NCBI GenBank assembly: GCA_021018815.1
Contig: JAITYX010000010.1
Coordinates: 4,960,001-5,024,000, forward strand
DNA: 64,000 nt
DNA from: Talinum fruticosum
Lineage: Eukaryota; Streptophyta; Magnoliopsida; Caryophyllales; Talinaceae
Direction: 5' to 3'
The notes under the pieces are model-generated. The model saw only the letters and a list, made by a program, of their open reading frames with translations. It did not search any database and was not told the origin of the DNA. A program made the translations under genes and the position numbers. Shown in pieces: positions 49,630 to 63,035 of the stretch; position 1 is the first letter of the stretch; each line of letters opens with the position of its first letter.

Positions 49630-50000
49630 GATAATTTAGGTTTTAGGGGTTTTACCTTCAAAAACTAAGGGATGGATACCAAGAGAGAGGAGCGACCGGA
49701 ACTCCGGTGACCTCCTGGTGGCACCGGTGATAATTTCCAGTAGTGAAGGGCATGGGAAGGTGGCTAGGTAGAGTGGCACCGCAGCCGGGGCTGAGGGCAG
49801 GCGCACCACGGGGAGAGAGGGAACGCGAATGCGAGAGAGAGAGGAACGACGGTGGCCTTCGATCGGTGCTAGCGTCGGCTTCCGGCCGGCGGTGGCGGCG
49901 TCTGGTCGCCGAAACGACGCGACCAAGGGGGTGGAGAGGCAGGGGAGATGAAAATAGAGGAACGAACTGGAGATGGAGAAAGAATGGTGAGGGGAAAATG
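49630..50000. other. GC-rich block of gypsy LTR
   Basis: CG-rich and GAGAGA-containing, with a counterpart at 58850-59180. ORFs at 49636-49926 (minus), 49743-50015 and 58851-59111 (plus) across it are not conserved in frame between the two LTRs, which argues against protein coding. Confidence 0.5.
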
Positions 50001-50502
50001 AAAATAGCTTGGTGAGTTTAATCTAGATCCTTCCCGATAAAAGTCTCTTATTTTTATTCCTATTTTTATTATTATTATTATTATTTAATTATTTAATTAT
50101 TTATATTTTTTGATATTTTATTTTACTTATCTTATTTCATGTATCCAATTTATATTATTACTATTATCAGTATTATTATTTTATTCTAATAATGTTGTAA
50201 ATAAATTATACGATCTGTTTTAAATGTAACGCTTCGTTTAAAATATAAACTTTAATAACTTTATAACCATGTATCTTCACATCTATACTCATTATATATT
50301 TATACGAATTTATAAATTTTCTTTTTATACAAGTTTGTAAATTTATAATAATTAATATGAAATTTTATTGGAGGGCACTTCGTCACCTTAGCTGCATAAC
50401 ACACATATAAAAATAATTTAAATATAAAATATTAAATTGAAGTGCGTGCGCTCGATTATGTAAATAAAATAAATAATGTGGTTCAGTGGTCGGGTTGTTA
50501 CA

Positions 50503-50522
50503 GTCTTCTCCCCTTAAAATAA
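50503..50522 (-). other. Gypsy polypurine tract
   Basis: Minus strand TTTTAAGGGGAGAAGAC directly before the 3' LTR. Confidence 0.7.
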
Positions 50523-51060
50523 GTTTCGTCCTTGAAACTTGCAAGTTCGGAAAGAAATTTAAATTGACCTTAAAAAAGCTAGTATATATTTTTTTCCTCA
50601 TGTCTTCCTCAATCGGTTTCGATGTTGTATGGTTCGCCAACAGACTTTAACCAAATGAATGCTTTTACTACCGACTTTCTTAATCCTATAATCAAATATT
50701 TGAACCGAAAACTCTTCATATATTAAATTTTCAGTGATTTGTAGTAGCTCTGTCACAATATTATGGCTTCGAATGGGTATATACCTCTTGAGCTGCTAAA
50801 TATGAAAGACGTGATTCTCATGATCGAGTTCAGATGACATAGCTACATATAGGATACTGGATTGAACTTCTTTATAATCTCATATGGCTTATTATACCTA
50901 GGACTTGATTTTCCCTCAACTTTGAATCTTTGACCCCCTTTTAGTGGGGACACTTTCAAAAACACTTTTATCTATATAACTCTTTTGTCGACTTTAAGTT
51001 TCCTTGATGTGGTCTTAAATCTTGCTAACCTTTTTAGTTGTTCCTTCTTCCTAAGCATCA
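50519..51060 (-). pseudogene. Gypsy integrase C-terminal part
   Basis: Broken frames give SRQKSYIDK, VFxxVSPTKRG, MSSELDHENHVFH, QLKRYIP, YEEFSVQI and EEDMRKK: the end of a gypsy integrase with its chromodomain-like tail. Separated from the N-terminal part by foreign sequence (51060-52210). Confidence 0.65.
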
Positions 51061-52210
51061 AGTGGACACTAGGCTTGCCATAAGCTAAGAGGTGTTTCAT
51101 CCTTGTTTAAGGCAAGTGATGAGTCTCAAACCTCGTAAAGCTCTTCGTCATCGGCATCGTTCTCAATTTTGACTACCGATTCTTTAGAAGTGATAGTAGC
51201 ATAGAGATTGTCCTCATTAACGGTTACAACTTGACCTTTGATGATAATCTTAACTTTCTGGTGCAATGTAGAGGGCACTCGCTTAATGGTCATGTAACCA
51301 AGGGCGTCTTAGAAGCACGTTAAATGTAGCTGGAATGTTTAGGACTTGGAAGTCAACGTTCTTCACTACTAGCCCTACATTAATTAGTAAGGTCACCGTT
51401 CCCAAGACTATCCTTTTAGAACTATCATAGGTTCGGAGATGAACAATCTGTTTAGAGAGTTATTGGTCTCTAATACCTAACCTTTTGGCGGTTCTCCAAG
51501 GGCAAACATTTACAACAGAATCCGTTATAGACCAAAGTTTGGGGAAAGAAGTTGTTAATGTAAGTTACAGTTGAATGAAGGACATTGTTGTGTGTAATGC
51601 CTTCTTTAGGGAGATCTTTTTCATCGAAGGTAATGGTTCTGTCCCCACTATTGACCAATCCTACTACTTCCTCGAGTGTTGTTTTAGGAGAGACCTCGAT
51701 CTTGTTAAGGGCGTCAACTAAGGCCTGCCTATGTTTTTGGGAAGTAGATATGGTTTACCAGATTAGGATGTCATCTTTTAGCTTTTGAAGCTACTTCAGG
51801 ATTGGGTCTTCTTCCTTACCAGCTTTAGGTTCTTTTGGGGCTTCTTGAGTCTGCTTTTGGACCCATAGGTGTATTATGCATTCCAAATTTAGTAAGGAAT
51901 TAAATTTCTGGACTCTTTGGTTCACCTCAAAAGTCTTCTTCTTCCAAGGGTGGTATTCCCTAGAAGTTGTCACCCCTGTCACTATTATCTTTGGTTTTAT
52001 ACACATCTTCCTCATCACTTACCCACAATCCATGGACTTCGGGTCTAAGGGAGGCAAGTTAGGAAGTTTTTGGATTCATTGATGTCTTGAATGAAGAAAG
52101 ATGGGTCCTACTGACCTGGAATGGGTTAAGAGAATATAGCTAAGGTGTCGCTGAAAGGATTTTTGTTGTTACTTGGTGTCTAGGCGTCGGAGGGAATTGG
52201 CCATTGCGGA
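51060..52210 (-). mobile_element. Fragment of a second gypsy lineage (gag-protease) inside integrase
   Basis: Minus strand gives HRQALVDALNKIEVSPKTTL and EEVVGLVNSGDRTITFDEKD, then LPKEGITHNNVLHSTVTYIN and VYNGFCCKCLPLENRQ, the gag-protease junction typical of Tat/Athila-type elements (EDE-P-EG--HN-ALH then VLVDNGSSLN). It sits between two halves of the host integrase, so it is an insertion or recombinant. Exact edges are not resolved. Confidence 0.55.
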
Positions 52211-53000
52211 ACATATTTTCTAGCTTGTTCTTAGGTCAACTCAAGCCTATGGTCAATGCTTCATTCAACTCACTCCAACACAATGAGATTCTGCATTTCC
52301 TTCAATACAATGCTTCAAATGGGATTATCTTAACGGTGACTTGATAACCGTATTATAGGAGAATTCCACCAAAGATAAATCATCTTCCCATTTTTTTAAA
52401 ACTCAAATATAAACGCTCTCAGTATATCTTCTCATATTTGATTAACTCTTTCAAGTGTGCCCCACTTTCCTGGATGATATGAACTACTAACACTCGGTTT
52501 AGTCGCAAAGGGTCGCTATAAAGCTTCCCGTAAACGCATTTGAAACCTCTTGTCACTATCATATATGATGTCCTTAGGTGTTCCATGTAACCTAGCAACT
52601 TTTTTTTTTTCAATGTATAATTGTGTCAAGTAACTCTACATTCTATGTGTCATGTGTTCCTACAAAATCTGTAGATTTAATAAGTCGGTCAACAATCACT
52701 CAAACATTTTTTCGTTGAAGCTATAATAGGAAATCTTATGGCAAAGTTCATTGAATCTCATCTCCAGGTAGGAATCTCCAAAGTTCTCAATTGACCAACA
52801 GGAAATTGACATCTCTTTTCCTATTATACCCTCCAATGTTCGGTATTAACCATTTCACAAATGAAGCACTTATCTACATGTTTTGTAATATCCTTTTCAT
52901 ATTATTCTACCAAAAATATTGCTTCAAGTCTCAATACATTTTTTTGTTGGGCGTATCGAGTATTGTGTATTGTGAGCTTCCTCAATAATTCCTTTTTTTA
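52210..53000 (-). pseudogene. Gypsy integrase central part
   Basis: Minus strand fragments: EDILRAFIFEF, then IPFEALY and CRISLCWSELNEALTIG, matching the family's LEDMLRAC..F, PYEALYG and CRSP.CW.E.GE motifs. Many stops. Confidence 0.6.
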
Positions 53001-53299
53001 ATTCCTCTTAATTTGGTACGCATAACCGATTTTGAAACCTCAAAGTTCCATCCTCATGTACTACAAACCAGGAGATTTTTCCCTTTTTAATATTTAGCTT
53101 AATACTTTCTCTAACTCAACATCATCATTTTGGCCTACTTGGATCTCCTTCATTATAGTAGGTTGTACCTCTATGGCCGTCGAAATCTATCTATTTGTCC
53201 ATTTGAGACTAACTCAACACCTATACTCCGAAGGTCCTGTAAAACAGTGGGTTGAGTTATTGTCGTTGCGTCCGGACTATGTTGTGTCTTCCTACTCAA

Positions 53300-54450
53300 T
53301 GCATAAGCCACAAGATTCGCTTCCCGGATGATATTGTATTTGTAAATCATAATCCTTAAGTAACTCTAACCAGCGGTGTTGCCTTAAATTGATTTCTTTT
53401 TGGGTAAAAAATGTACTTCAAACTCGATGGTCAGTATGAATCTTGCATGTCGTGCCATATAGGTAATGCCTCCAAATTTTTAGAGCAAGTACAACAACAG
53501 ACAAGTCCAAGTCATGGGTAGGATAATTCTTTTGATATGGTTTGAGTTGTCGGGATGCATAAGCTATGACTTTTTCATCCTCGCATTAACATGCATCCTA
53601 ACCCATTTTTAGTGGCATCACTATAGACAGTATACTCTTTACCTTCGACAGGTAAGGTAAGAATAGGGTTGTGGTTACCCTTTTCTTTAACTCCTGAAAG
53701 GCCTCCTCACATTTATCCGACCACAGAAATTTTGTTGTTTTCTTCAACAAATTGGTCAATGGCGAAGCTATTTTTGAAAAATCTTGTTCAAACCTCCTAT
53801 AGTAACCTGCCAACCCAAGAAAGCTTCTCACTTCGTAACATTGGTTGGTCCGGGCCATTCGAGTTACCGCCTTTACCTTGAGAGGATCGACCTTAATTCC
53901 TTCTTTAGAAACAATGTGCCCTAAAAATGTCACTTCTTCTAGCCAAAACTCACATTTTTGCCATTTAGCATACCATTGATGTTCTCTCAAAGTTTGTAGC
54001 ACTATGCACATATGCTCATCATATTCTCTCTTATCCTTAGAGTATATAAGAATATCATCAAGAACCACCACCACAAATTTATCTAGATAAGTCTTCCAAA
54101 ATTCTATTCATGAGGTCCATGAATGAAACAGATACATTGGTAAATCCTCCGGGCATCACCGTAAATTCGTAGAATCCATATTTAGTTTTAAAGGCAGCTT
54201 TAGGAATATCTTCCTATTTAATTCCAAGTTGGTAAAACATACTAACTCCTTGCATTTTATCAAACAAATCATCAATTCGAGGTAGAGGATACTTATTCTT
54301 GACAATTATCTCGTTTAGCTTGCTATAATTTGCACAAAGTCTCAGAGTGCAATCGTTCTTCTTTATAAACAAGACTGAAACTCCCCAAGGTGACACACTT
54401 GGCCTAATAAATCCTTTTTGTAGTACTTCCTCAAGTTGAGCTTTTAACAC
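53300..54450 (-). pseudogene. Gypsy reverse transcriptase and RNase H
   Basis: RT copies the element RNA to DNA. From 54450: [48 protein letters not shown] (fingers/palm). Then [19 protein letters not shown], the active-site motif [13 protein letters not shown] at 54070, [27 protein letters not shown] and [16 protein letters not shown] leading into RNase H. The YVDD-type motif is VLDD and its two Asp are kept. Frame breaks near 54,090-54,215 and after 53,600. Confidence 0.85.
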
Positions 54451-55112
54451 TATGAGTTCCCTTGGGCCATCCTATATGACTTTTTAGAAATAGGTTATGC
54501 ACAAGAAATTAGTTCAATTTCAAAGTCAATCTCCCTTTAGGAGGTAGTCCAAGTAAATTTTCGAGAAATACGTATGAAAATTCACATACTACCGGTATAA
54601 AATTTATATCTGTCTCTGCTTTTCAATCCTCAGTAATATAACATAATTATCCCATGCAATCCTCGTCTTAATAATTTGCTAGCCTTCATGACTGAAATTA
54701 TGGAATACTCCTTTGTATCTTTTTCACCCCAAAAACATACTTTTGTCCCTTTTCGACCCTTTAAAATAATCTTATAACCTTTTATAATCTTTGTTCACTT
54801 CATGGGTCGCCAACCAATCCGTTCCTAAATAACTTCAGATTGTAACAGATCAAATAGGATTAAATCTATGGAAACACATATGACAACGAGCACATGCTGA
54901 TAAAGAATTGGGCATTTTAAAACTTCTTCATCGGCAACCCGATTTGACACTCTATTAGGGGTTTATGATCATTTGAGTTTAATTGAGAGGCAACTTGAGT
55001 AAATATAAATAAATGGGTGGCACCTGAATCAAATAAAACATAAAAAGACCTTGAGCTTAACACCAGTGACAATCGTCGTTCCTAAAGTTGAGGTTTCTTT
55101 CTTGTTCATCGC

Positions 55113-56100
55113 TTACACTTGTCCTACGATCACAGGTTTGGAAGATGGCGCGGGTCCTTCACATGGTGTCATTAGAGGCTTGGCAACTCCCTTCTCTACA
55201 GCTTTCTGTCCTCTTGGGAAAGTGTTTACTAAATGTTCAAAGCTACCACACCACATACATTTATTACTACCCATTCGACAATCTAGTGCGGTGTGATTTG
55301 TTTGGCAACATTTCCCATATGGTTCAGAAATAATCAATGAGTGACCCTTGTTGGGATAGTAATATGTTTCTTTTGAACTACACTCTCACTTGTATTGTTT
55401 CACTTCCTTTTGAGTCTCTGGGATTTAAAGCCCTTAGTTCACTCTTCACTCGCTCAACCTTTACTGCTCTCTCATATAATTCTTGATAATTTTTGATAGA
55501 TTAGCCAAGGGATTGATGTCGAATGTAATAAGTCAAGCCCTCCTCAAACCTTATCATTTTCATCCTATCAATAGCGACAAAGTCCGACAAATCTAGTTGC
55601 ATTACCGTCATGTTGTTATCCATTTCCAACTCTAAAAACTTTTTTCTTTTAGTTGTTGAACTGTAGTTGAGTAAAATTTAACTCGTAAGCTCTTAAAAAA
55701 TTTCTCAAAGTGAACTCACAACCTCGAAATTTGTTTTTCATTGCTGCTTCACCAGTTAGATCATATATCCCTATGTTCACTTTTTTTTTTTGTTTAGATA
55801 CCTCAACAACCTCAATTATCTTTTTCTTTCTCCTAATACATTCTTCTAGTTTAATCTGTATCAATCTTTCCATCGTAAGTCTTAGGAGTACGATGAGTCA
55901 CTTTGTCGGCTAACTTGTTAGGGGTAGAAGTGGATTCGAGTAAGTGTAGGAGGAATCCTTTTCATTAACTCTGCACCAAATTCCTCCAATAGTTTGGGTC
56001 CATGGTATCAGTGAAAATCTCTAAGGGTATAAATTGGGGTTCACTAAGGATTTGTTGCGAGTTGGGAGGAGTTTTTGAACGCCTATTCGGCAAGTCCTCA
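55113..56100 (-). pseudogene. Gypsy gag with zinc knuckle
   Basis: Minus strand 55337-55113 reads YGKCCQTNHTALDCR then NKCMWCGSFEHLVNTFPRGQ, a degenerate double CCHC region, followed by the start of the protease domain. Upstream pieces (55649-55873) contain ERLIQIKLEECIRRKKKIIE and CEFTLRNFLRAYE, broken gag. Not functional. Confidence 0.6.
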
Positions 56101-56329
56101 ATCATTACCCAACTCTACAGTTACATTCGAAATTACGTTATTAGTTCTAGCTGAGACATGCTACATCATATAAATATAAATTTTCCTAATTAATTTTGTT
56201 TTCCCTCTCCTACGAAACAAACTGTCAACAACTTCTAATATAAAACATACTTAGTTAACTCATACTTTCATTGTGTTTATATAATAAGCAATACCAAATT
56301 GTATGTTAGATTATCATTCAACTCTGAAA

Positions 56330-56740
56330 ATTTTCATCGGTTGAGAAATCCTCAATTAGAGAAAGTCCCAAGGCTCGTTCGAGTGTCGGTTTTGCTTTCT
56401 AATTCCAACTTAAAGGTAATAAAGGGAATTTCCAAAAAGAGTTTGGTATTTCTAAAAATTTCGGCAGAGTTATGTTTGTAATATGGTATATCCCCTAGGC
56501 TTGAAGCCTTAAAACCACCCTGCATAAAGACCACAATATCACTCAACAAGCCACTCGCTCGGAGTACACAACTCAACGGCCACACGCCGGAGTTCAACCA
56601 ATATACATTAAGGCTTAAAACGACCTAAATGGTTCATAATACATTTGAAACAAACTATATGAACTTAATTACACACTACAATATTTAAAAGCATATGGAA
56701 TGCATGTCAGCAACTTAAGTCATTACGTACATCGTTTATA
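56330..56740 (-). repeat. LTR fragment inside the gypsy leader
   Basis: Matches the start of the solo LTR at 14079-14480: AACTCAACGGCCACACG (14338 and 56571), TCGGAGTA-ACAACTCAACGG, TTTGTAATRTGG and CCCAAGGCTC are shared in order and orientation. It lies between the primer site and gag. Confidence 0.65.
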
Positions 56741-56895
56741 CTAGCATACCCAAAAGTATATATATCAACCCAACATTCACTACACTATATATACAAGTCC
56801 CAAAACGACAACTTAAGGAAATAATAGCCGCGTAATTTTTCTAAAGTTGAAATCATGACACCTTAGAACCCTATTACTCACAAGTGATTTCTAAA

Positions 56896-56911
56896 CCTGG
56901 CTCCGATACCA
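56896..56911 (-). other. Gypsy primer binding site (initiator Met tRNA)
   Basis: Minus strand TGGTATCGGAGCCAGG, four bases inside the 5' LTR; one mismatch to the canonical TGGTATCAGAGCCAGG. Confidence 0.85.
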
Positions 56912-56915
56912 TAAC

Positions 56916-58203
56916 CGTAACGCCTCCAATCACCATTACTTAATAATCCCCTAATTAGAGAATATTAGGTATGGTCGCAGTGGAAGTTGACGACTAAAGA
57001 TGTTACCGCCGCCCTAATAATAGGACCAGGCTGAAATAAAATACAATAAAAACCTCGTGTCCATCGGTTATGCTTTAGTAAGTCCCGATAACACTAATAT
57101 CATGTCCCAATGGCTAAACTATACAACATAATTAAAGCAACCCCAAAATACAATTATGATACATTTATACTATACAAACCCATATAACCGTCTCACGGTA
57201 AGGAACAAGCAACATGTAATACATTGCAGGGTCAAACCCAAAACCGGATAAGGAGATAATCACTATGAGCGTCTAGACCCATCATAGATCTTATGGAAAC
57301 GACACATCCAGCTAGGTCTTGCTTCCGCCAGGCTTCTTAGGCAATGTGCTGTTGGCAAAACCTTTTTCTAAAAACAAAATAGTAAAATAATTCAAAGAAT
57401 GAGTCGAAACTCATTACGAACATTCCTGCTAGGTCAAATATCTTTGAAAACATTTTAATTGAGCGCGTGCATTTCAATTTATTTTAGTTCGAAATCGAGG
57501 GGAGAGAATATGAGTCAAACTTTCTTACCGGTTATTATCTGAAAGTGGAACCCCTTGTATAATTGATGCGATCTTTGAATAAGGTGCACACCTCCCGGGC
57601 CGACCGAGAACCCGAGTTGAAGCCGCGCGGTGAAATTGAAGGGCGTAAGCCTTGATAATTGATAATTGATCGGGGACCACTTAATTAGGTGACAAAACTT
57701 GATTTGCAAATGATTCATTATTAATTATATATATAAGAAAGATTGATATTTGCTCGAAACATGTGAATTTTCGAAAAGTACAGTAATGAACGTACTCGGG
57801 TTGAAAATCTTTGTTTCTCCCCCTTATAGAAATTGAAGTTATCAGCTAGTCGGCAACGGAAGTGGCCTCAATTCTGTTTTAAATAAATTTCTGTTGTTAA
57901 TAACGTTTCTCTTGAGTTTCAATGACTGAATTCGTACAAGTGTTTGCAATTTATTCATTTTCTTTATTTATTACGTAATTGATAAAATTAAGATTTTTAT
58001 TACTCAACTCTGTCGTGTTACCTCCATCTAAAATATTGTCCACAACACATAATTTGCGCAAGAGATTTGTTTAAGCTAATTATTGATGTTTTATACAATT
58101 TAATCTGTTACTCCGCTTAGATTGAAAGACTTTTATTTTGGACTTCTAATTATGCCTTAGCTATTATAATTTGTTTAGTGTACAAAATATATGCTATAAT
58201 TAC

Positions 58204-58252
<49 letters not shown>

Positions 58253-59684
58253 TACCCCCAATTCGATTAGCTTTGCCAAGCTTAACATCACTTCGAATCC
58301 TTGCCACTAACTCACTTTTCACCTCATTACCTCCCACAAATTAATTTAATTTGCTCAAATTACACATATGCCACAATACACTACTTTAATTTAAGGATGT
58401 ACGCATCGTAACCTCAACAAAGTTCACATTCACATACACAGTTAGATATACTAAATTTCTCAAATTTTTACATACCTTCAACACAACTTATTATCCAAAT
58501 TCAATCTCCCTACACATTTCTCTTCCTTTTGCCCAATTGTAGCCAATTCTAAAATGCAACAAACCATCAAATTACTCAAGATTCACATCAATACATTCCC
58601 AATTTAATTCACTAAATCACAATTGCACATGAGGAATCACATTCATTCACCTTCATACACAATCACTCGACCAAATCACCAAATCACAATCATTCACACT
58701 AATTCCAATTTTTTTCCCAATTCAATCTTTAAATTCATATCATAAACGTCATTATAAAACTATATAATTTAATTAACAACTACAATCACTAAGTAAATAA
58801 TGACGTGTGATAATTTAGGTTTTAGGGGTTTTACCTTCAAAAACTAAGGGATGGATACCAAGAGAGAGGAGCGACTGGTGGCTCGCGGCTGGAACTCCGG
58901 CGACCTCCTGGTGGCACCGGTGATAATTCCAGCAGTGAAGGGCATGGGAAGGTGGTTAGGCAGAGTGGCACCGCAGGCAGGGGCCAAGGGCAGGCGCACC
59001 ACGGGGAGAGAGGGAGCGCGAACGCGAGAGAGAGAGGAACGACGGTGGCCTTTGGCCGGCGTTAGCGACGTCCGGTCGCCGGAAACGACGCGACCGAGGG
59101 GAAGGGGTTGAGAGGCGGGGAGATGAAAGCAGAGGAACTAGCTAGAGATGGAGAAAGAATGGTGAGGGGAAAATGAAAATAGCCTGGTGAGTTTAATCTG
59201 GATCCTTCCCGATAAAAATCTCCGATTTTGATTCCTATTTTTATTATTATTATTATTTCATTATTTCATTATTTTTATTTTTATTATATTTTATTTTACT
59301 TATCTTATTTCATGTATCCAATTTATATTATTACTATTATTATTATTATTTTATTCTAATAATGTTGTAAATAAATTATACGATATGTCTTAAATGTAAC
59401 GCTTCGTTTAAAATATAACCTTTAATAACTTTATAACCATATATCTTCACATCTATACTCGTTATGAATTTATATGAATTTAAAAATTTTCTTTTTATAC
59501 ATATTTGTAAATTTATAATAATTAATGTGAAAATTTATTTGAGGCCACTTCGTCGCCTTAGCTGCATAACACACACATAAAAATAATTTAAATATAAAAT
59601 ATTGAATGGAAGTGCGCTCGCTCGATTATATAAATTTTGTAATTGGTAAAATAAATAATGTGGTTCAGTGGTCGGGTTGTTACA
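56916..59684 (-). repeat. Gypsy 5' LTR
   Basis: 2769 bp partner of 47246-50502. Its plus-strand first base is C rather than T (CGTAACGCC). Confidence 0.9.
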
Positions 59685-59770
59685 TATAATCTTTTGATAC
59701 TCACTTACCTTCGGGATCCGAGTCTAATTTGGTACTGGTGGCCATTGGAGTGGCCGCATGCTTGACATTA
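59685..59770 (-). pseudogene. Copia pol linker between RT and RNase H
   Basis: Minus strand NVKHAATPMATSTKLDSDPEGK, the link between the RT end at 63036 and RNase H at 47245. It is stranded between two later insertions. Confidence 0.8.
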
Positions 59771-61877
59771 TGTAACTCCCCGACCTGGAGTAGTCAGTGC
59801 GTCAACACCATGGACATCCCACTCGGACACCCACCAGGCTATCTTAACTTCTTAACCTTATTTAAACTCTCAATTGAATTGTAGCGGAAATTTTTCCAAA
59901 ATTGTCACACAAAATTAGACGGGTACTTCTAAACATGTGACTTAAATTATTACTTAATTATATCCATAACAATCTTACAAATGCTATACAAAAATACATC
60001 TACCTTTTATCTACTAACATAGTCTAAAGTAAAAACATGGACTGTCTTTCTATCTTGGGTCACCAAATTATCGCTAACCGTGAATCTTCTTAGAGGCATC
60101 CTTGATCCCTTTAATTTATAAAACCTGAAAAAATGGTGAGGACATGAGCTTCCCGAGCCCAGTGAATAACACTTATATTTTCCGGTGTTACACTTTGCAC
60201 ATTATCTGGTTTACACACAAGCACATAAACAAGTAATACGAATAACTTAAATCATAACATACAACACGTAGAAGGTGGTATATATACATGGTCACACTTC
60301 GTAGGTAGAATCGTACATTCATATTTATCATGCGCTCAATATTTCACAAAGTAAACACTTATATTATAAAACAGATGATTAGACTAATTCAGTTATACTT
60401 GTCCCATATCAAGTACGATTTAAAGACTCTTGTTTTCACTAAAGTCCCTAAACAAACACCACTCGTTAGTTTATCCACTAAGCTAACCATAATTGTTCCA
60501 TATCAACCATGTCTTTTAGCTCTTAGTCCTCACTCGAGTCCAAAGGAAAGAAAGGTCCACCAAGTTAGACTAATAACCTGATTATAACCACATCTTATAT
60601 GCACAGAGACACACTTTCACATATGTTTTCCCGTTATAATGGATATAACGAACATTTATAATCTTACAACATCATATCATGGTTAGTCATAGTTCAACAC
60701 ATGGATCAAAATTTTAATTATATTGTTGAGTTTTTTGATATCAGGGAAATCCACTCATAACCAACATAAGGAACTATCACGAAACACAAGGGTCATAAAC
60801 ACATCCCGGTCGATTGACTCGAAGCCATCACAAGATACCTTCTAGGGACGCATCACTCTAGAAAACATAGCTGCCTAAAGTCACAAATTGTCGAGACATA
60901 ATTTACACCTGGTGAACCGACCGAAGCCATCACAAGGTTCAATCAAGGACCCACACAGATCACATAACACACAGGTCGAAAATCACATCCTAGTGAATTA
61001 GTAAAAACGTCTCTAACCAGGCAACCTGAAACACAAAGAGACAGACTACTTCTATGGCTATATCTCTAGAACATAAGTCCTATGCAGACATAAACTTCAT
61101 TCCATTTTTTAAACATAATCTTAGCATATCTTAATTTCATATTATCATATTTCTTTCAAGAAAACATGTATTTATATCATGCATTAATAAGCTAGTCATG
61201 ATGTATATAGTCACAAACACGTATAAAAATTCATTTAACACTTTCAAAATAATTTAGATAAGTGCATATAGTCCATTTAGAGTCTATTTTACTGATTTCA
61301 TAATCCATAGTAATCATCAAATGAGCTAACAAATCAGAAACATATAATAAGTCCATATTTAGCATAATCAAGTAATTTTACTTAGAAATTAATAACTCGG
61401 AATGTACTTATCAAAAATTCATAAAAGTTTAAAGTAAATTGCCTTATAATATGTAGAAGGTACAGTAAAATTTTTATATTTTTTTATTTATCCAATAATT
61501 CGTAGAAATTTAAACAATGCAGAAAAATATGTTATAATCCGAAATTAGCTTCTATATTTAATAATCATTATTCTCTTTAACAAGATTAAAATATATCTTA
61601 TTCTAATCAATAATATACAAGCATCCAAATAATAAAACAAATTATAACATAAAATTAAGGTGAGTTCTTAATTTAGTGAAATTAAGTTTCTAATTCTTTA
61701 ATTAAGTCTAGATTATTATATCCATGCGTTATTTCTTTTTAATTATCTTTCCCTAACCTTTTTTAGTTAAAAGAAAATATAAGAATTACTCACTTTAATT
61801 TAGCCAAATGGATCTCTTTGATCTTTTTTACTTTCTTAATCTACCAAGTAAAAGCCTCCAAACTCTTCCTTTACTTA

Positions 61878-62463
61878 GGGTGTGTTTGTTTCAGTGGAAA
61901 ATATTTTCTCAGAAAATTATCATTCTATTTTCTAGCGTTTGATAGCATAAGTGGTGGATAAATATTTTCCGGGGAAAATAATTTCCCTAAATCAAGGGAA
62001 AATAAATTTCCTTTTATGAGGAAGGAAGTTAATTTTCCTCTATCTCAATCAAGGGAAAATAAATTTTATCCATGGGAGTTCAAGTTCTAGGCTTCTCTTG
62101 TTGTGCCACCTTCAGTTTCTTTTTCCAAGTTTTGTCCTTGTCTTTTTCCTTTTTTATTGTAAAGTTCATAGATGAAAAGTATTTTTACAGTATTTGTTTC
62201 TTTTTTTTTAATTTCTATTATTTCAAACATGGAAAAGTTTGATCATATGTACAAACTTATCAAATTTGGGTGCTCAACATATATCTATTCATATTTATGG
62301 GGTTTTTATGGTTGATTTTTGCATTTAAGTAGTTATTTTAGAAAATTATTTTTCTTCTACCAAACAAAGGAAAATGTGGGTGGAAAATGGTTTTCCTTGA
62401 AAATTCATTTTTCCATGAAAAATAATTTCCTTGGAAAATTTTTCCCCGCAACCAAACACACCC
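61878..62463. mobile_element. Tourist/Harbinger-like MITE
   Basis: 586 bp, TIRs GGGTGTGTTTGTTTCAGTGG and (right, reversed) GGGTGTGTTTGGTTGCGGGG, 3-bp duplication TTA (61875-61877 and 62464-62466). The interior is rich in GGAAAAT/ATTTTCC, complementary between halves. Confidence 0.8.
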
Positions 62464-62774
62464 TTAATCTACCAAGAAGCTTCCAAACTCTTCTTTTTCT
62501 TCTCTCTATTTTTGTTGTGTTTCATTTTTGTTTTGGTTGTACTTCTAGGAGGAAAATCAACAAATATTTATAGGAACTTCAAACCAATAAAATTATGATA
62601 CTTGTCAAATTATTTTTAAAAATTATGAGCTAAAATCACGTACATTTTGTTTCTATAAACAAAAAACTATGGGTTAAAAAAACCATGGTTTGAAAAATCT
62701 ATGTGCAAGTTAAAACAATTGGCTTATATTTATTTTATTTTATTTTTATTTTTCTTGATTACTAAGTTTACATT

Positions 62775-62836
62775 TGACTTGACTTGACTTGACTTGACTT
62801 GGCTTGACTTCACTTGACTTTGACTTTGGCTTGACC
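62775..62836. repeat. (GACTT)n pentanucleotide repeat
   Basis: About twelve copies of TTGAC/GACTT with a few substitutions (GGCTT, CACTT). Confidence 0.9.
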
Positions 62837-63035
62837 AATTTTATGTGACTAGGTAACTTATTAAACATAATGTTGACAATTTTAATGCATAAAAATTATT
62901 CTGATGACTACAATTCTAATTGTTCTCAAAAGTATTAAGGCCAACAAAATATTATACGATCGATTAAATGACATATGTAAGTCAAATATTCATACGCAAT
63001 TCAATTATTATTAGCTAAGATCTCGGGGTGTTACA

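Larger units (their letters stand above)
59771..63035. mobile_element. Solo LTR, second insertion in copia pol
   Basis: 3265 bp from TGTAACTCCCCGACC to CTCGGGGTGTTACA, flanked by a perfect duplication CATTA (59766-59770 and 63036-63040). No internal region or second LTR. A gypsy-type LTR by ends and length, but a different family from 47246. It contains a MITE and a (GACTT)n tract. Confidence 0.8.

Noticed and set aside
49743..50015. Plus and minus ORFs in the GC-rich LTR block and counterpart 58851-59111
   Set aside because: The two LTR copies differ by indels that shift the frame, so no protein is conserved.
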